Shown piece after piece: positions 56,481 through 64,000 of a DNA stretch of 64,000 bases. The notes below the pieces were generated by a model. That model worked only from the letters and a program-made list of their open reading frames with translations. It made no database searches and was not told the origin of the DNA. This DNA is from Acinetobacter baumannii (GTDB taxonomy: Bacteria; Pseudomonadota; Gammaproteobacteria; Pseudomonadales; Moraxellaceae): NCBI RefSeq assembly GCF_016508585.1, contig NZ_JADVOP010000017.1, positions 1 through 64,000 on the forward strand, read 5' to 3'. The translations under genes were made by a program, and so were the position numbers. The number at the start of each line of letters is the position of its first letter. The stretch's first letter is position 1.

Positions 56481-57401
56481 ATGATGACCGCACGCACCCA
56501 AGGCTACATTTATGTAGCCATCACCATGTGTATCTGGGGCGGATTTACAATTACCTCAAGGCTGAATGCGATTTGGCATATCAGTCCTTGGGATATTACT
56601 GCATTACGTTTTTCTTTGGCATTTTGTATATTGATGCCGATTTTAATTTATAAAAAAGACACTGCTTTTTTATTTAAAAAACAGCCTTTTATTTTAGCTA
56701 TGGTTGGTGGTGTTGTTTATTGCTTAACTTCATATAGTGCGTTTCATTTTGTACCAGCCGCCCACGCCGCAATTTTTTTAAATGGATGCATTCCATTATG
56801 TACTGCCTTAGCGGGTTATTGGCTCTATCGTCAACCTTTTGACAAACATACATGGATTAGTTTGATCATTATGTTATCGGCAATTTCCGTGATGAGCGGC
56901 TTGATGTATATGCAAACTGGGGTAGCATTTGGTTTCGGTGATTTTTTATTTTTTCTCAGTGCAATCTGGTGGGGCATTTTTACAGTATTGTTGCGTCAGT
57001 GGAAGCTTTCTGCATGGCATTCTATGGCAGGTGTAGCAATCTGGTCTGCTATCGTGTATGTACCGATTTATCTGTTGTTTTTACCTAAGCATCTGGATCA
57101 GGCATCCACACCGCATTTGTTGATGCAGACACTTTTTCATGGTGTATTTGTGGTGATTGTTGCAACCCTGACTTATGTAGAGGCAATTAAGCGTCTCGGT
57201 GCATTTAAGACGGGCAGTATCGTGACTCTGGCACCCTTTATTGCGGCAATGATCGCTGTACCTTTACTGGATGAGCCATTAAGCTTGGCCATGATCTGCG
57301 GCTTGCTTGGCATGGGGATCGGGGCGTTACAGCCGTGGCGTTGGTTTGGCCATAAAGACAGTTTGCAACAACGTTTAGATGAAAATAAACTGAATCAATA
57401 A
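56481..57401 (+). CDS. EamA/DMT-family transporter
   Basis: 306-residue inner-membrane protein of the drug/metabolite transporter superfamily: ten membrane helices in two EamA repeats (first about 10-135, second about 150-295). Family text includes GYIYVAITMCIWGGFTITSRLNAIW and FVPAAHAAIFLNGCIPLCTALAGYWLY. Substrate is unknown; members export amino acids, sugars or drugs. Either of two adjacent Met codons (ATGATG) may be the start. It lies 40 bases after rlmB in the same direction. Confidence 0.85.
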   Translation: MMTARTQGYIYVAITMCIWGGFTITSRLNAIWHISPWDITALRFSLAFCILMPILIYKKDTAFLFKKQPFILAMVGGVVYCLTSYSAFHFVPAAHAAIFLNGCIPLCTALAGYWLYRQPFDKHTWISLIIMLSAISVMSGLMYMQTGVAFGFGDFLFFLSAIWWGIFTVLLRQWKLSAWHSMAGVAIWSAIVYVPIYLLFLPKHLDQASTPHLLMQTLFHGVFVVIVATLTYVEAIKRLGAFKTGSIVTLAPFIAAMIAVPLLDEPLSLAMICGLLGMGIGALQPWRWFGHKDSLQQRLDENKLNQ

Positions 57402-57445
57402 GTTTTTAATTTCATTTTATTGATTTTTAAATAATTAATTAAAAA

Positions 57446-58045
57446 TTAAGCTGTTGCAAGTTTTAGGTAATATTGATGCAAGGGTTCTAATTTTGCATAT
57501 AAATGATCAATATGACCATCGTTTAAAATAATATCATCTGCATGGTTTTGCTTTTCCTGCCGTGGCATTTGCGCGGCAATGATTTTTTCAATTTGCTCAA
57601 TTGACTGCCCGTCACGTTGTGATGCACGTAAGATTTGTAAGTCTTTACTAGCATCTATCAGTAAGGTACGTTGTGTCAGTTCATGCTGATTGGTTTCAAA
57701 CAGCAGTGGGGAAACCAAAATAGCATAAGGGCTCGTGGCGGCTTGTAGTTGTTGAATCATTGAAGCCCGAATCGCAGGGTGAGTGATCGACTCGAGCTGT
57801 TGGCGTGCTGAAGCATCTTTAAAAATGTGCTCTCTTAATGCACGACGATCCAGTTCACCATTTGCCGTTAAAGTCCAATCGCCAAATACCTCTTGGATTT
57901 TTTTAAGCGCAGGTTGGCCTTTTTCAACAATTTCTCGTGCCACGATATCGGCATCAACAACAACAATTCCTTGGGCTTCAAACCATTGACTTGCTGCGGA
58001 TTTACCACTTCCAATGCCGCCTGTTAAGCCCAAGATAAAAGTCAT
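57446..58045 (-). CDS. coaE: Dephospho-CoA kinase
   Basis: Last step of coenzyme A synthesis, phosphorylation of the 3' hydroxyl of dephospho-CoA. 199 residues with the P-loop ILGLTGGIGSGKSAAS, the CoA-binding Asp in VVVDADIVARE, ITHPAIRASM and the lid LLFETNQHELTQRTLLID. It sits 25 bases after pilD on the same strand, the common pilBCD-coaE arrangement of gammaproteobacteria. Confidence 0.95.
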   Translation of the reverse strand: MTFILGLTGGIGSGKSAASQWFEAQGIVVVDADIVAREIVEKGQPALKKIQEVFGDWTLTANGELDRRALREHIFKDASARQQLESITHPAIRASMIQQLQAATSPYAILVSPLLFETNQHELTQRTLLIDASKDLQILRASQRDGQSIEQIEKIIAAQMPRQEKQNHADDIILNDGHIDHLYAKLEPLHQYYLKLATA

Positions 58046-58070
58046 GTTGTCATCCTCATCGATGTTTAAA

Positions 58071-58955
58071 TTATTGACCTAAGTAAATCTTCATGATTTG
58101 TTCGCCCCATAAGAATGCAATCCAACCTGCAATGGCGATATAAGGTCCAAAAGCAAAAGGAATATTTTCCTTACGAATTTTCAGTAGGATGATGCCAATA
58201 ATTGCTCCGACAACCGAAGAAAGCAGGATAATCAGGGGTAGCATCAAAGGTCCCATCCAAGCACCCAGTGCAGCAAGAAGCTTAAAGTCCCCGTAGCCCA
58301 TGCCTTCCTTACCTGTCACGATTTTAAACAGGTAATAGACAATCCATAGGCAAAGAAAACCAATAATATAGCCCCAAATTGCAGCGTTTGCCGTGGTATA
58401 TATTTCAAATGAGTTAATTCCTAAACCCAAAGCTGCGAGCGTTAAAGTAAATCGGTCAGGCAGTAACTGTGTGTCAAAATCAATAAAGGTTAGAGTTATT
58501 AACACCCAAGTCAGCAATACGCCAAACACCATTTGTAGTGTTGGTCCATATACGGCAACAACGGTTAAGGAACATATTGCAGTGAGCAGTTCCACCAAAG
58601 GATAACGGATACTGATGGGGGTTTGACATGAAGCGCATTTACCGCGTAACACCAACCAACTGATCACGGGGATATTTTGATACCAGCGAATCGGTGTTTT
58701 ACATTGTGGACAGGTGGATGCAGGTTGACTCAGACTCAGCTTTTCTCCATCAAGGATGATTTGCTGGGAACCCGCAAGCAATTGGCATTCTGCCTGCCAC
58801 TCTTGTCGCCATTCCTTTTCCATCATCTTTGGTGTGCGATAAATCACCACATTGAGAAAGCTCCCCACGCATAGACTGACTAGACCGACAACAATAAAAA
58901 GTGCAGTTGGGGATTGAATTAGAATGTTTAAAAAATCTTTGAGAATATTCATCAT
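58071..58955 (-). CDS. pilD: Prepilin peptidase/methyltransferase PilD
   Basis: Integral membrane aspartyl protease that cuts the leader from type IV prepilins and methylates the new N-terminal Phe. 294 residues: zinc-binding Cys pairs in the cytoplasmic loop (CPQCKTPIRWYQNIPVISWL then KCASCQTP), the methylase part, and catalytic Asp residues in FIDFDTQLLPD and in GMGYGDFKLLAALG. Seven to eight membrane helices. It starts MMN two bases after pilC, so pilC-pilD are coupled; it may also process type II secretion pseudopilins. Confidence 0.94.
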   Translation of the reverse strand: MMNILKDFLNILIQSPTALFIVVGLVSLCVGSFLNVVIYRTPKMMEKEWRQEWQAECQLLAGSQQIILDGEKLSLSQPASTCPQCKTPIRWYQNIPVISWLVLRGKCASCQTPISIRYPLVELLTAICSLTVVAVYGPTLQMVFGVLLTWVLITLTFIDFDTQLLPDRFTLTLAALGLGINSFEIYTTANAAIWGYIIGFLCLWIVYYLFKIVTGKEGMGYGDFKLLAALGAWMGPLMLPLIILLSSVVGAIIGIILLKIRKENIPFAFGPYIAIAGWIAFLWGEQIMKIYLGQ

Positions 58956-58957
58956 TA

Positions 58958-60187
58958 TTAACTAATTACTGAGCCCATTTGGAAGATTGGAAGGTACATG
59001 GCAATTACCAATCCACCGACGAGTACACCTAAAATAGCCATGATCAAAGGTTCCATCATCGAGGTTAAACCATCAACTGCATTGTCCACTTCATTTTCAA
59101 AATGTGTGGCAACTTTGTCCAACATGGCATCCAGTGCACCTGATTCTTCACCAATTGCGACCATTTGAATAGCCATGGAGGGAAATTTGTTACTGACGCG
59201 CATGGCAAAATTCAACTGTTGTCCTGTAGCAACATCTTCACGGATTTTCATCACAGCCTGTTCATAGACCACATTGTTGGTTGCACCTGCAGTGGATTCC
59301 AGTGCTTCAATGAGGGGTACCCCTGCAGCAAAAGTGGTGGCTAAGGTGCGGCTATAACGGGCAATAATGGCTTTATAGACCAAGTCGCCAAAAATGGGCA
59401 GTTTAAGTGCAGTTCGATCAAGGAAATCTTGAAATTTTTGACTTCGCTTTTTGGCTTCTAAAAATGCGGTAATGATAACTGCAATAAACATAATCAGAAT
59501 AAACCAATACTTTTGCATCCAGTTGGACATATTCACCACCATTTGAGTAAAAGCAGGCAGATCTGCACCAAAAGAGCTAAACAGATCTTGAAACACGGGA
59601 ACAACTTTCACCATGAGAATAATCGTGACAATGATAGCAACCACAATCACCGAGATCGGATATTTCATGGCTTTTTTGATTTTCTGTTTTAACAGCTCGC
59701 TTTTTTCTTTATAGATTGCGACACGATCCAACATGGTTTCCAGAGCACCTGATTGTTCTCCTGACTCCACCAAAGAGCAAAACAAGTTGTCAAAGTAGCG
59801 AGGATATTTTCTCAGTGCCCCGGCAAAGGTATTTCCGCCTTCAACTTCACTTTTGATTCCTAAAACAACTTCGCGCATGGAAGGGTTTTCCAAACCTTCA
59901 GCCACAATTTCAAAACTCTGTACCAAAGGCACACCGGCTTTCATCATGGTGGCAAGCTGACGGGTAAAAATCGTAATATCTAAAGTTGATATTCCTTTCT
60001 TCATTAAGCCTTCGAAAATATTCTTTTTCTTCTCTCGAATGGTTTTAATGGTAATGCCTTGTTTTCTTAGCGTGACTTTGGCAAGTGCCATATTGCGTGC
60101 AGGCAATTCTCCTTTGACCTTGATTCCTTTTCGATCAACCCCGTCATAAGCAAAGGTAGGCATCATTTGCGCTTTTTTAGCTGCCAT
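58958..60187 (-). CDS. pilC: Type IV pilus inner-membrane platform PilC
   Basis: Platform protein at the base of the pilus that works with the PilB and PilT motors. 409 residues of the GspF family: two repeated cytoplasmic helical domains (ITIFTRQLATMMKAGVPLVQSFEIV, then ARYSRTLATTFAAGVPLIEALE) with three membrane helices (KYPISVIVVAIIVTIILMV, YWFILIMFIAVIITAFLE, and the C-terminal one). AAGGAAA before the ATG. It lies 26 bases after pilB. Confidence 0.95.
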   Translation of the reverse strand: MAAKKAQMMPTFAYDGVDRKGIKVKGELPARNMALAKVTLRKQGITIKTIREKKKNIFEGLMKKGISTLDITIFTRQLATMMKAGVPLVQSFEIVAEGLENPSMREVVLGIKSEVEGGNTFAGALRKYPRYFDNLFCSLVESGEQSGALETMLDRVAIYKEKSELLKQKIKKAMKYPISVIVVAIIVTIILMVKVVPVFQDLFSSFGADLPAFTQMVVNMSNWMQKYWFILIMFIAVIITAFLEAKKRSQKFQDFLDRTALKLPIFGDLVYKAIIARYSRTLATTFAAGVPLIEALESTAGATNNVVYEQAVMKIREDVATGQQLNFAMRVSNKFPSMAIQMVAIGEESGALDAMLDKVATHFENEVDNAVDGLTSMMEPLIMAILGVLVGGLVIAMYLPIFQMGSVIS

Positions 60188-60214
60188 AACAATTTCCTTG
60201 AATATTGATTATAT

Positions 60215-61921
60215 TTATTCGCTGGTTACGCGGTTAATTTCTTGTAAAGACGTTAAACCATTCATAACCTTTTTTAGACCTGAACGTCGCAAATTATCAA
60301 ACCCCAATTTTTCAGATGCTGCTGCAATTTGCAGTGCGTTGCCATCTTCCATGATAATTTTTGAAATTTCAGGTGTTACTTTCATCACCTCATAAATACC
60401 GACACGTCCCTTATAACCTTCTCTACATTCAGAACAGCCCACAGGCTGAAAAATCTGTAAATCAGGGTTGTTCAAGTCTTGCTCAGTAAAGCCCAGTTCT
60501 AGCAAACTTTGTTTGGGAATTTCAATAGGCGCTTTGCAGTGATTGCATAAGCGCCGAGCAAGACGTTGGGCAATCACCAGATTGACCGATGTTGCAATAT
60601 TAAAGGACGGCACGCCCATATTTCGCAAACGGGTTAAGGTTTCAGGCGCACTGTTGGTATGCAGTGTAGACATCACCATATGACCTGTTTGGGCAGCCTT
60701 GATTGCAATTTCAGCCGTTTCCAGGTCTCGAATCTCCCCGACCATGATAATGTCCGGATCCTGACGGAGAAATGATTTTAGTGCGACTGAAAAGGTCAAC
60801 CCTGCTTTAAGATTGACATTGACTTGGTTAATCCCCTCCAAGTTAATCTCGACAGGGTCTTCTGCGGTTGAAATATTGGAACTTTCGGTATTGAGAATAT
60901 TCAGACCTGTATATAAAGAGACTGTTTTACCTGAACCTGTAGGACCGGTAATCAGTAACATGCCTTGCGGTTTTTCCAGGGCTTCCATGAATAAAGCTTT
61001 TTGATCTTCTTCATAGCCCAAGGCATCAATCCCCAACATGGCACTGGAAGGATCAAGAATACGCAGAACCAATTTTTCACCAAATAACGTTGGCAATGAG
61101 TTGACACGGAAATCAATGGCTTTGGTCTTAGACAGTTTTAGCTTGATTCGCCCATCTTGAGGAATACGTTTTTCTGAAATATCCATTTGTGACATGACTT
61201 TCAAACGGGATGCCAAACGGTTTGCCAATTGCAGGGGAGGGTTGGTAATGGTTCTGAGCACGCCATCTACACGATAACGAACACGATAGCTTTTTTCATA
61301 AGGTTCAAAATGTAAGTCTGAGGCGCCCATTCGAATGGCATCAATCAACAGTTTATTGACATATTTAACAATCGGCGCTTCTTCTTCCGCGGTTTCCTCA
61401 TCAAGTTCTGCGGGTTCATTGTCATCCGTTGTAATAATATCGACATCAAAGTCTTCATCACCAAAATTAAAACTTTCTTCTACAGTAAAATGTTTGGCTA
61501 AAACTTTGTCTAATTTATGCTGTTCAACGATGATCGGTTCAATGTTTAGACCACAGCTAAAACGAATCGCATCAAGTGCCTCAATATGGGTGGGATCACT
61601 GGTTGCCACATATAAAATATTACCGCGTTGCACCAAGGGGATAACCCCATGCTTGGTGATTAAACCAGCGTCGACAAGGTCCTTAGGCAACATTTCAGGA
61701 TTAAAACTGTCTAGATCAAAAATCGGCTCGCCGAACTCGGAGGAGATCATTTCAGCAATCACCAATGGTGAGATTGCTAATTTTTCAATCAAATAAGGCA
61801 CCAGATGGGTCTTACTTTTTTGAGCACTTGTTAAGGCATCTTTCATTTGCTGAGCAGATAAGAAACCTTCATCGACTAAGCGACGGATATAACCCGAAAA
61901 CTTAGGTGAACCATTTTGCAT
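60215..61921 (-). CDS. pilB: Type IV pilus assembly ATPase PilB
   Basis: Hexameric extension motor of type IV pili. 568 residues: N-terminal MshEN-like domain, then N2D and the ATPase core with Walker A GPTGSGKTVSLYTGL, Asp box GTEDPVEI-like (TAEDPVEINLEG), Walker B MVGEIRDLETAEIA and His box. A tetra-Cys zinc site is present (LCNHCKAP, then GCSECREGY). The ATG at 61921 is chosen over 61927 and a TTG at 61933 because GGGGA fits it. Single operon pilB-pilC-pilD-coaE; pilin gene itself is not in the window. Confidence 0.95.
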   Translation of the reverse strand: MQNGSPKFSGYIRRLVDEGFLSAQQMKDALTSAQKSKTHLVPYLIEKLAISPLVIAEMISSEFGEPIFDLDSFNPEMLPKDLVDAGLITKHGVIPLVQRGNILYVATSDPTHIEALDAIRFSCGLNIEPIIVEQHKLDKVLAKHFTVEESFNFGDEDFDVDIITTDDNEPAELDEETAEEEAPIVKYVNKLLIDAIRMGASDLHFEPYEKSYRVRYRVDGVLRTITNPPLQLANRLASRLKVMSQMDISEKRIPQDGRIKLKLSKTKAIDFRVNSLPTLFGEKLVLRILDPSSAMLGIDALGYEEDQKALFMEALEKPQGMLLITGPTGSGKTVSLYTGLNILNTESSNISTAEDPVEINLEGINQVNVNLKAGLTFSVALKSFLRQDPDIIMVGEIRDLETAEIAIKAAQTGHMVMSTLHTNSAPETLTRLRNMGVPSFNIATSVNLVIAQRLARRLCNHCKAPIEIPKQSLLELGFTEQDLNNPDLQIFQPVGCSECREGYKGRVGIYEVMKVTPEISKIIMEDGNALQIAAASEKLGFDNLRRSGLKKVMNGLTSLQEINRVTSE

Positions 61922-62205
61922 AGACATCCCCAAAACACTTTAAATTTAATTTTATAATTGGAATAATAAAATTATACGATGATCCTTAAAAATATCTAGA
62001 ATTAAACGTATTCTTCTAAAAACATATTTTAACCATAATTTTCGCCAATTTGACTTTTGTCGACGATCTTTGAAACGTTTTATATTTGTAGCGCACATAT
62101 TCACCGCTAGACTTTAGAACAGAAGTGCGAATTGATAAAGAAAAAATACTTTAAAAATCTAAATTCCGTGTAGAATGTGCACATTTTCGATAAAAGGTTA
62201 GGTGT

Positions 62206-63000
62206 ATGTCGAGTTCGACTATTATTCCTTGGGTTGTCGGCAATTGGAAAATGAACCCAATGCAAGCGAATTCGCAACAACTCATACAAGATTTAAAACA
62301 CTATCTACAACAAAACCCAATTCCACAACAACAATGTCATTTGGGAGTTGCGCCGGTTTCTATTGCGTTATTGTCGGTACAACAGCAACTTAAAGACGCT
62401 CATTCACCCGTTAAAGTGGTTGCTCAAGATCTGTCTCAAATGGCAGGTACAGGCGCATACACCGGTGAAGTGAGTGCCGAATTGCTCAAAGATAGTCAGA
62501 TCGATTATGTTTTGATTGGGCATTCTGAGCGCCGTGAAGTTTTTGGTGATGATGTTGCGAAAGTAAAAGCGAAACTGGTCAATGCATTGAATGCAGGGCT
62601 GAACGTAATTTATTGCGTGGGTGAAAGCCTCGCACAACGTGAGGCAGGTCAGGCTGAACAGGTGGTTTTACAGCAAATATGTGATCTTGCTGCGGTTGTA
62701 AAAGCGGGGCAGTGGCACAATATTGTGATAGCTTATGAACCAATTTGGGCGATCGGAACAGGCAAGACCGCGTCGCCACAAGATGCTCAAGCGATGCATG
62801 CAAAGATTCGTGAAGGTTTAACCCAAATTGCAGTTGAAGCACAACAAACTGCTATTTTATATGGCGGTAGTGTGAAACCTGAAAATGCAGTAGAGTTAGC
62901 TGCGTGTCCAGATATCAACGGTGCACTGGTTGGTGGTGCATCACTTAATGCAGAGTCTTTTTATAAAATTGCTCAAGCATTTGCTAAAACAAAAGAATAG
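62206..63000 (+). CDS. tpiA: Triosephosphate isomerase
   Basis: Interconverts dihydroxyacetone phosphate and glyceraldehyde-3-phosphate as a dimer in the cytosol. 264 residues with Asn/Lys in GNWKMNPM, catalytic His in [12 protein letters not shown], catalytic Glu in [17 protein letters not shown], and phosphate loop ILYGGSVKP / [13 protein letters not shown] before the ATG. secG follows nine bases after the stop, the standard tpiA-secG pair. Confidence 0.97.
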   Translation: MSSSTIIPWVVGNWKMNPMQANSQQLIQDLKHYLQQNPIPQQQCHLGVAPVSIALLSVQQQLKDAHSPVKVVAQDLSQMAGTGAYTGEVSAELLKDSQIDYVLIGHSERREVFGDDVAKVKAKLVNALNAGLNVIYCVGESLAQREAGQAEQVVLQQICDLAAVVKAGQWHNIVIAYEPIWAIGTGKTASPQDAQAMHAKIREGLTQIAVEAQQTAILYGGSVKPENAVELAACPDINGALVGGASLNAESFYKIAQAFAKTKE

Positions 63001-63009
63001 GAGTTCAGC

Positions 63010-63351
63010 ATGCATACATTTGTGCTGGTTGTACATATCATCTTGGCCGTTTTAATGATCGGGCTGATCCTCGTTCAGCACGGTAAAGGTGCAGATGCAG
63101 GCGCTTCATTTGGCGGTGGCGGCGCAGCTACGGTATTTGGTGCTTCAGGTTCAGCAAGCTTTTTAACCCGCTTAACTGCAATTTTAACGGCTTTGTTTTT
63201 TATTACCAGTTTAAGCCTGGCGGTCTTTGCGAAAAAGCAAACCACAGATGCTTATGGCTTGAAAACAGTACAGACAACAACCCAAACAACTGCACCTGCA
63301 CCAATAAATACGGGTGAAACTTCGCCAACTGCACCAAAAACTGGCGAATAA
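63010..63351 (+). CDS. secG: Preprotein translocase subunit SecG
   Basis: Small SecYEG subunit that speeds protein export. 113 residues with two membrane helices ([20 protein letters not shown] and [23 protein letters not shown]) separated by the conserved Gly-rich loop [20 protein letters not shown]. The C-terminal tail is rich in Thr and Pro. AGGAG lies before the ATG. A tRNA gene cluster follows, as in other gammaproteobacteria. Confidence 0.95.
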   Translation: MHTFVLVVHIILAVLMIGLILVQHGKGADAGASFGGGGAATVFGASGSASFLTRLTAILTALFFITSLSLAVFAKKQTTDAYGLKTVQTTTQTTAPAPINTGETSPTAPKTGE

Positions 63352-63364
63352 TGTCAATTAGTCC

Positions 63365-63393
63365 TTTCTTTTTCTAAGGGATGCGACTAGAAT
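63365..63393 (+). promoter_or_regulatory. Candidate promoter of the tRNA cluster
   Basis: TTTCTT (63365-63370), 17-base spacer, TAGAAT (63388-63393), 12 bases before the tRNA-Leu gene. Confidence 0.4.
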
Positions 63394-63404
63394 GCGTCAC
63401 AGCT

Positions 63405-63489
63405 GCGGTGGTGGTGGAATTGGTAGACACGCTACCTTGAGGTGGTAGTGCTTTCGGGCGTGGGGGTTCAAGTCCCCCCTTCCGCACCA
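63405..63489 (+). tRNA. tRNA-Leu (anticodon GAG)
   Basis: 85-nt class II tRNA with encoded CCA. Anticodon loop TTGAGGT between CTACC / GGTAG gives GAG. T arm GGGGG-TTCAAGT-CCCCC is perfect. A long variable arm is present. The acceptor stem (GCGGTGG with CTTCCGC) has a U-U mismatch at pair 5-68 and a G-U at 6-67. Confidence 0.95.
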
Positions 63490-63511
63490 ACAATAAACCA
63501 GTATTGTTGGT
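63486..63511 (+). repeat. tRNA spacer hairpin 1
   Basis: ACCAACAATA-AACCAG-TATTGTTGGT, a 10-bp stem with a 6-nt loop that takes in the CCA end of tRNA-Leu. Confidence 0.75.
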
Positions 63512-63533
63512 GTTAGCGGCTAAAAAACATTGT

Positions 63534-63610
<77 letters not shown>

Positions 63611-63612
63611 AT

Positions 63613-63636
63613 TTAATTAAGATGCAACTTAATTAA
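63613..63636 (+). repeat. tRNA spacer hairpin 2
   Basis: TTAATTAAG-ATGCAA-CTTAATTAA, a perfect 9-bp stem with a 6-nt loop, two bases after the CCA of copy 1. Confidence 0.75.
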
Positions 63637-63685
63637 AGATGATGTAGATCAAAAGTCTATTTTATTTGTAAATTTGCAGTATTGT

Positions 63686-63762
<77 letters not shown>

Positions 63763-63764
63763 TT

Positions 63765-63788
63765 TTGATTAAGGTGCAACTTGATCAA
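63765..63788 (+). repeat. tRNA spacer hairpin 3
   Basis: TTGATTAAG-GTGCAA-CTTGATCAA, a 9-bp stem with one T-G pair and a 6-nt loop. It is related to hairpin 2 by a compensatory A-T to G-C change at the third pair. Confidence 0.75.
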
Positions 63789-63823
63789 GCAGGAAAATAG
63801 AATGTTCAATTCTTTAATATTGA

Positions 63824-63852
63824 TTGAAAAATTCAAAGTTCTTGTATATAAT
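63824..63852 (+). promoter_or_regulatory. Sigma-70 promoter just before the third initiator tRNA
   Basis: TTGAAA (63824-63829), 17-base spacer, perfect TATAAT (63847-63852), only 13 bases before the tRNA start. It gives the third copy its own transcription. Confidence 0.7.
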
Positions 63853-63865
63853 TTTGCAACGCTGA

Positions 63866-63942
<77 letters not shown>

Positions 63943-63951
63943 AGTTTCTAA

Positions 63952-63979
63952 AAGGGCTCACAGATAGGTGGGTCTTTTT
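63952..63979 (+). terminator. Terminator of the tRNA cluster
   Basis: AAGGGCTCAC-AGATAG-GTGGGTCTTT, a stem of ten pairs including three G-T, followed by more T. It ends the cluster after the third initiator tRNA. Confidence 0.6.
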
Positions 63980-64000
63980 GCATAGTGAATTACGATTTAC

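Overview
The window looks like a chromosomal core segment of a low-GC gammaproteobacterium of the Moraxellaceae, most likely Acinetobacter. This rests on recognised proteins and gene order (fadBA, xerD-dsbC-hom-thrC, lptFG, pilRS beside gacA, pilBCD-coaE, tpiA-secG-tRNA), the AT-rich base composition, and many small Acinetobacter-type hypothetical envelope proteins. No database search was run. I see no prophage, complete insertion sequence, CRISPR array or rRNA operon.

Layout. 1-9.9 kb: envelope and stress genes (OmpW-type porin, LprI-like secreted protein, HtpG with a heat-shock-type promoter, FrnE-like disulfide protein), several unrecognised secreted or membrane proteins, one apparent frameshift, and a MerR regulator divergent from an NTF2-like gene. 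9.9-13.3 kb: fadBA for fatty acid beta-oxidation. 13.3-21.2 kb: an LpxO-type lipid A hydroxylase, a PH-domain membrane protein, uvrC, a thioesterase, pgsA and a possible beta-propeller protein. 21.5-26.7 kb: a possible small ORF, pepA-holC and a coiled-coil protein on the minus strand, and divergent lptFG for LPS export. 26.8-34.7 kb: gpmI, an S41 protease, pilRS, gacA and a PBP7/8-type endopeptidase. 34.9-42.2 kb: thrC, hom, dsbC and xerD on the minus strand, and a Fur-type feoA-feoB-Cys-rich iron operon on the plus strand. 42.3-50.6 kb: an exporter ABC protein, an AlkB-like dioxygenase, a quinone reductase, and an IclR regulator divergent from a FUSC/DUF1656/HlyD efflux operon resembling aaeBXA. 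50.7-57.4 kb: an SDR lacking its catalytic Tyr, ruvX, yqgE, recN, ppnP, rlmB and an EamA transporter. 57.4-61.9 kb: coaE and the type IV pilus genes pilD, pilC and pilB. 62.2-64 kb: tpiA, secG, tRNA-Leu and three initiator tRNAs.

Themes. Two pieces of type IV pilus control and assembly (PilRS and PilBCD) lie 30 kb apart. Envelope functions recur (LptFG, LpxO, PgsA, PbpG, OmpW, DsbC). The observations I consider least explained are: (1) an intrinsic terminator inside a 31-codon hydrophobic leader ORF just ahead of the efflux operon; (2) a 9-10 bp stem with a 6-nt loop in each of the three tRNA spacers, two of them related by a compensatory change; (3) U1.U72 in all three initiator tRNAs; (4) a MerR-type operator/promoter with a 20-bp spacer; (5) a Tyr-to-Phe change in an SDR active site. 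Nothing here is clearly a complete new system.
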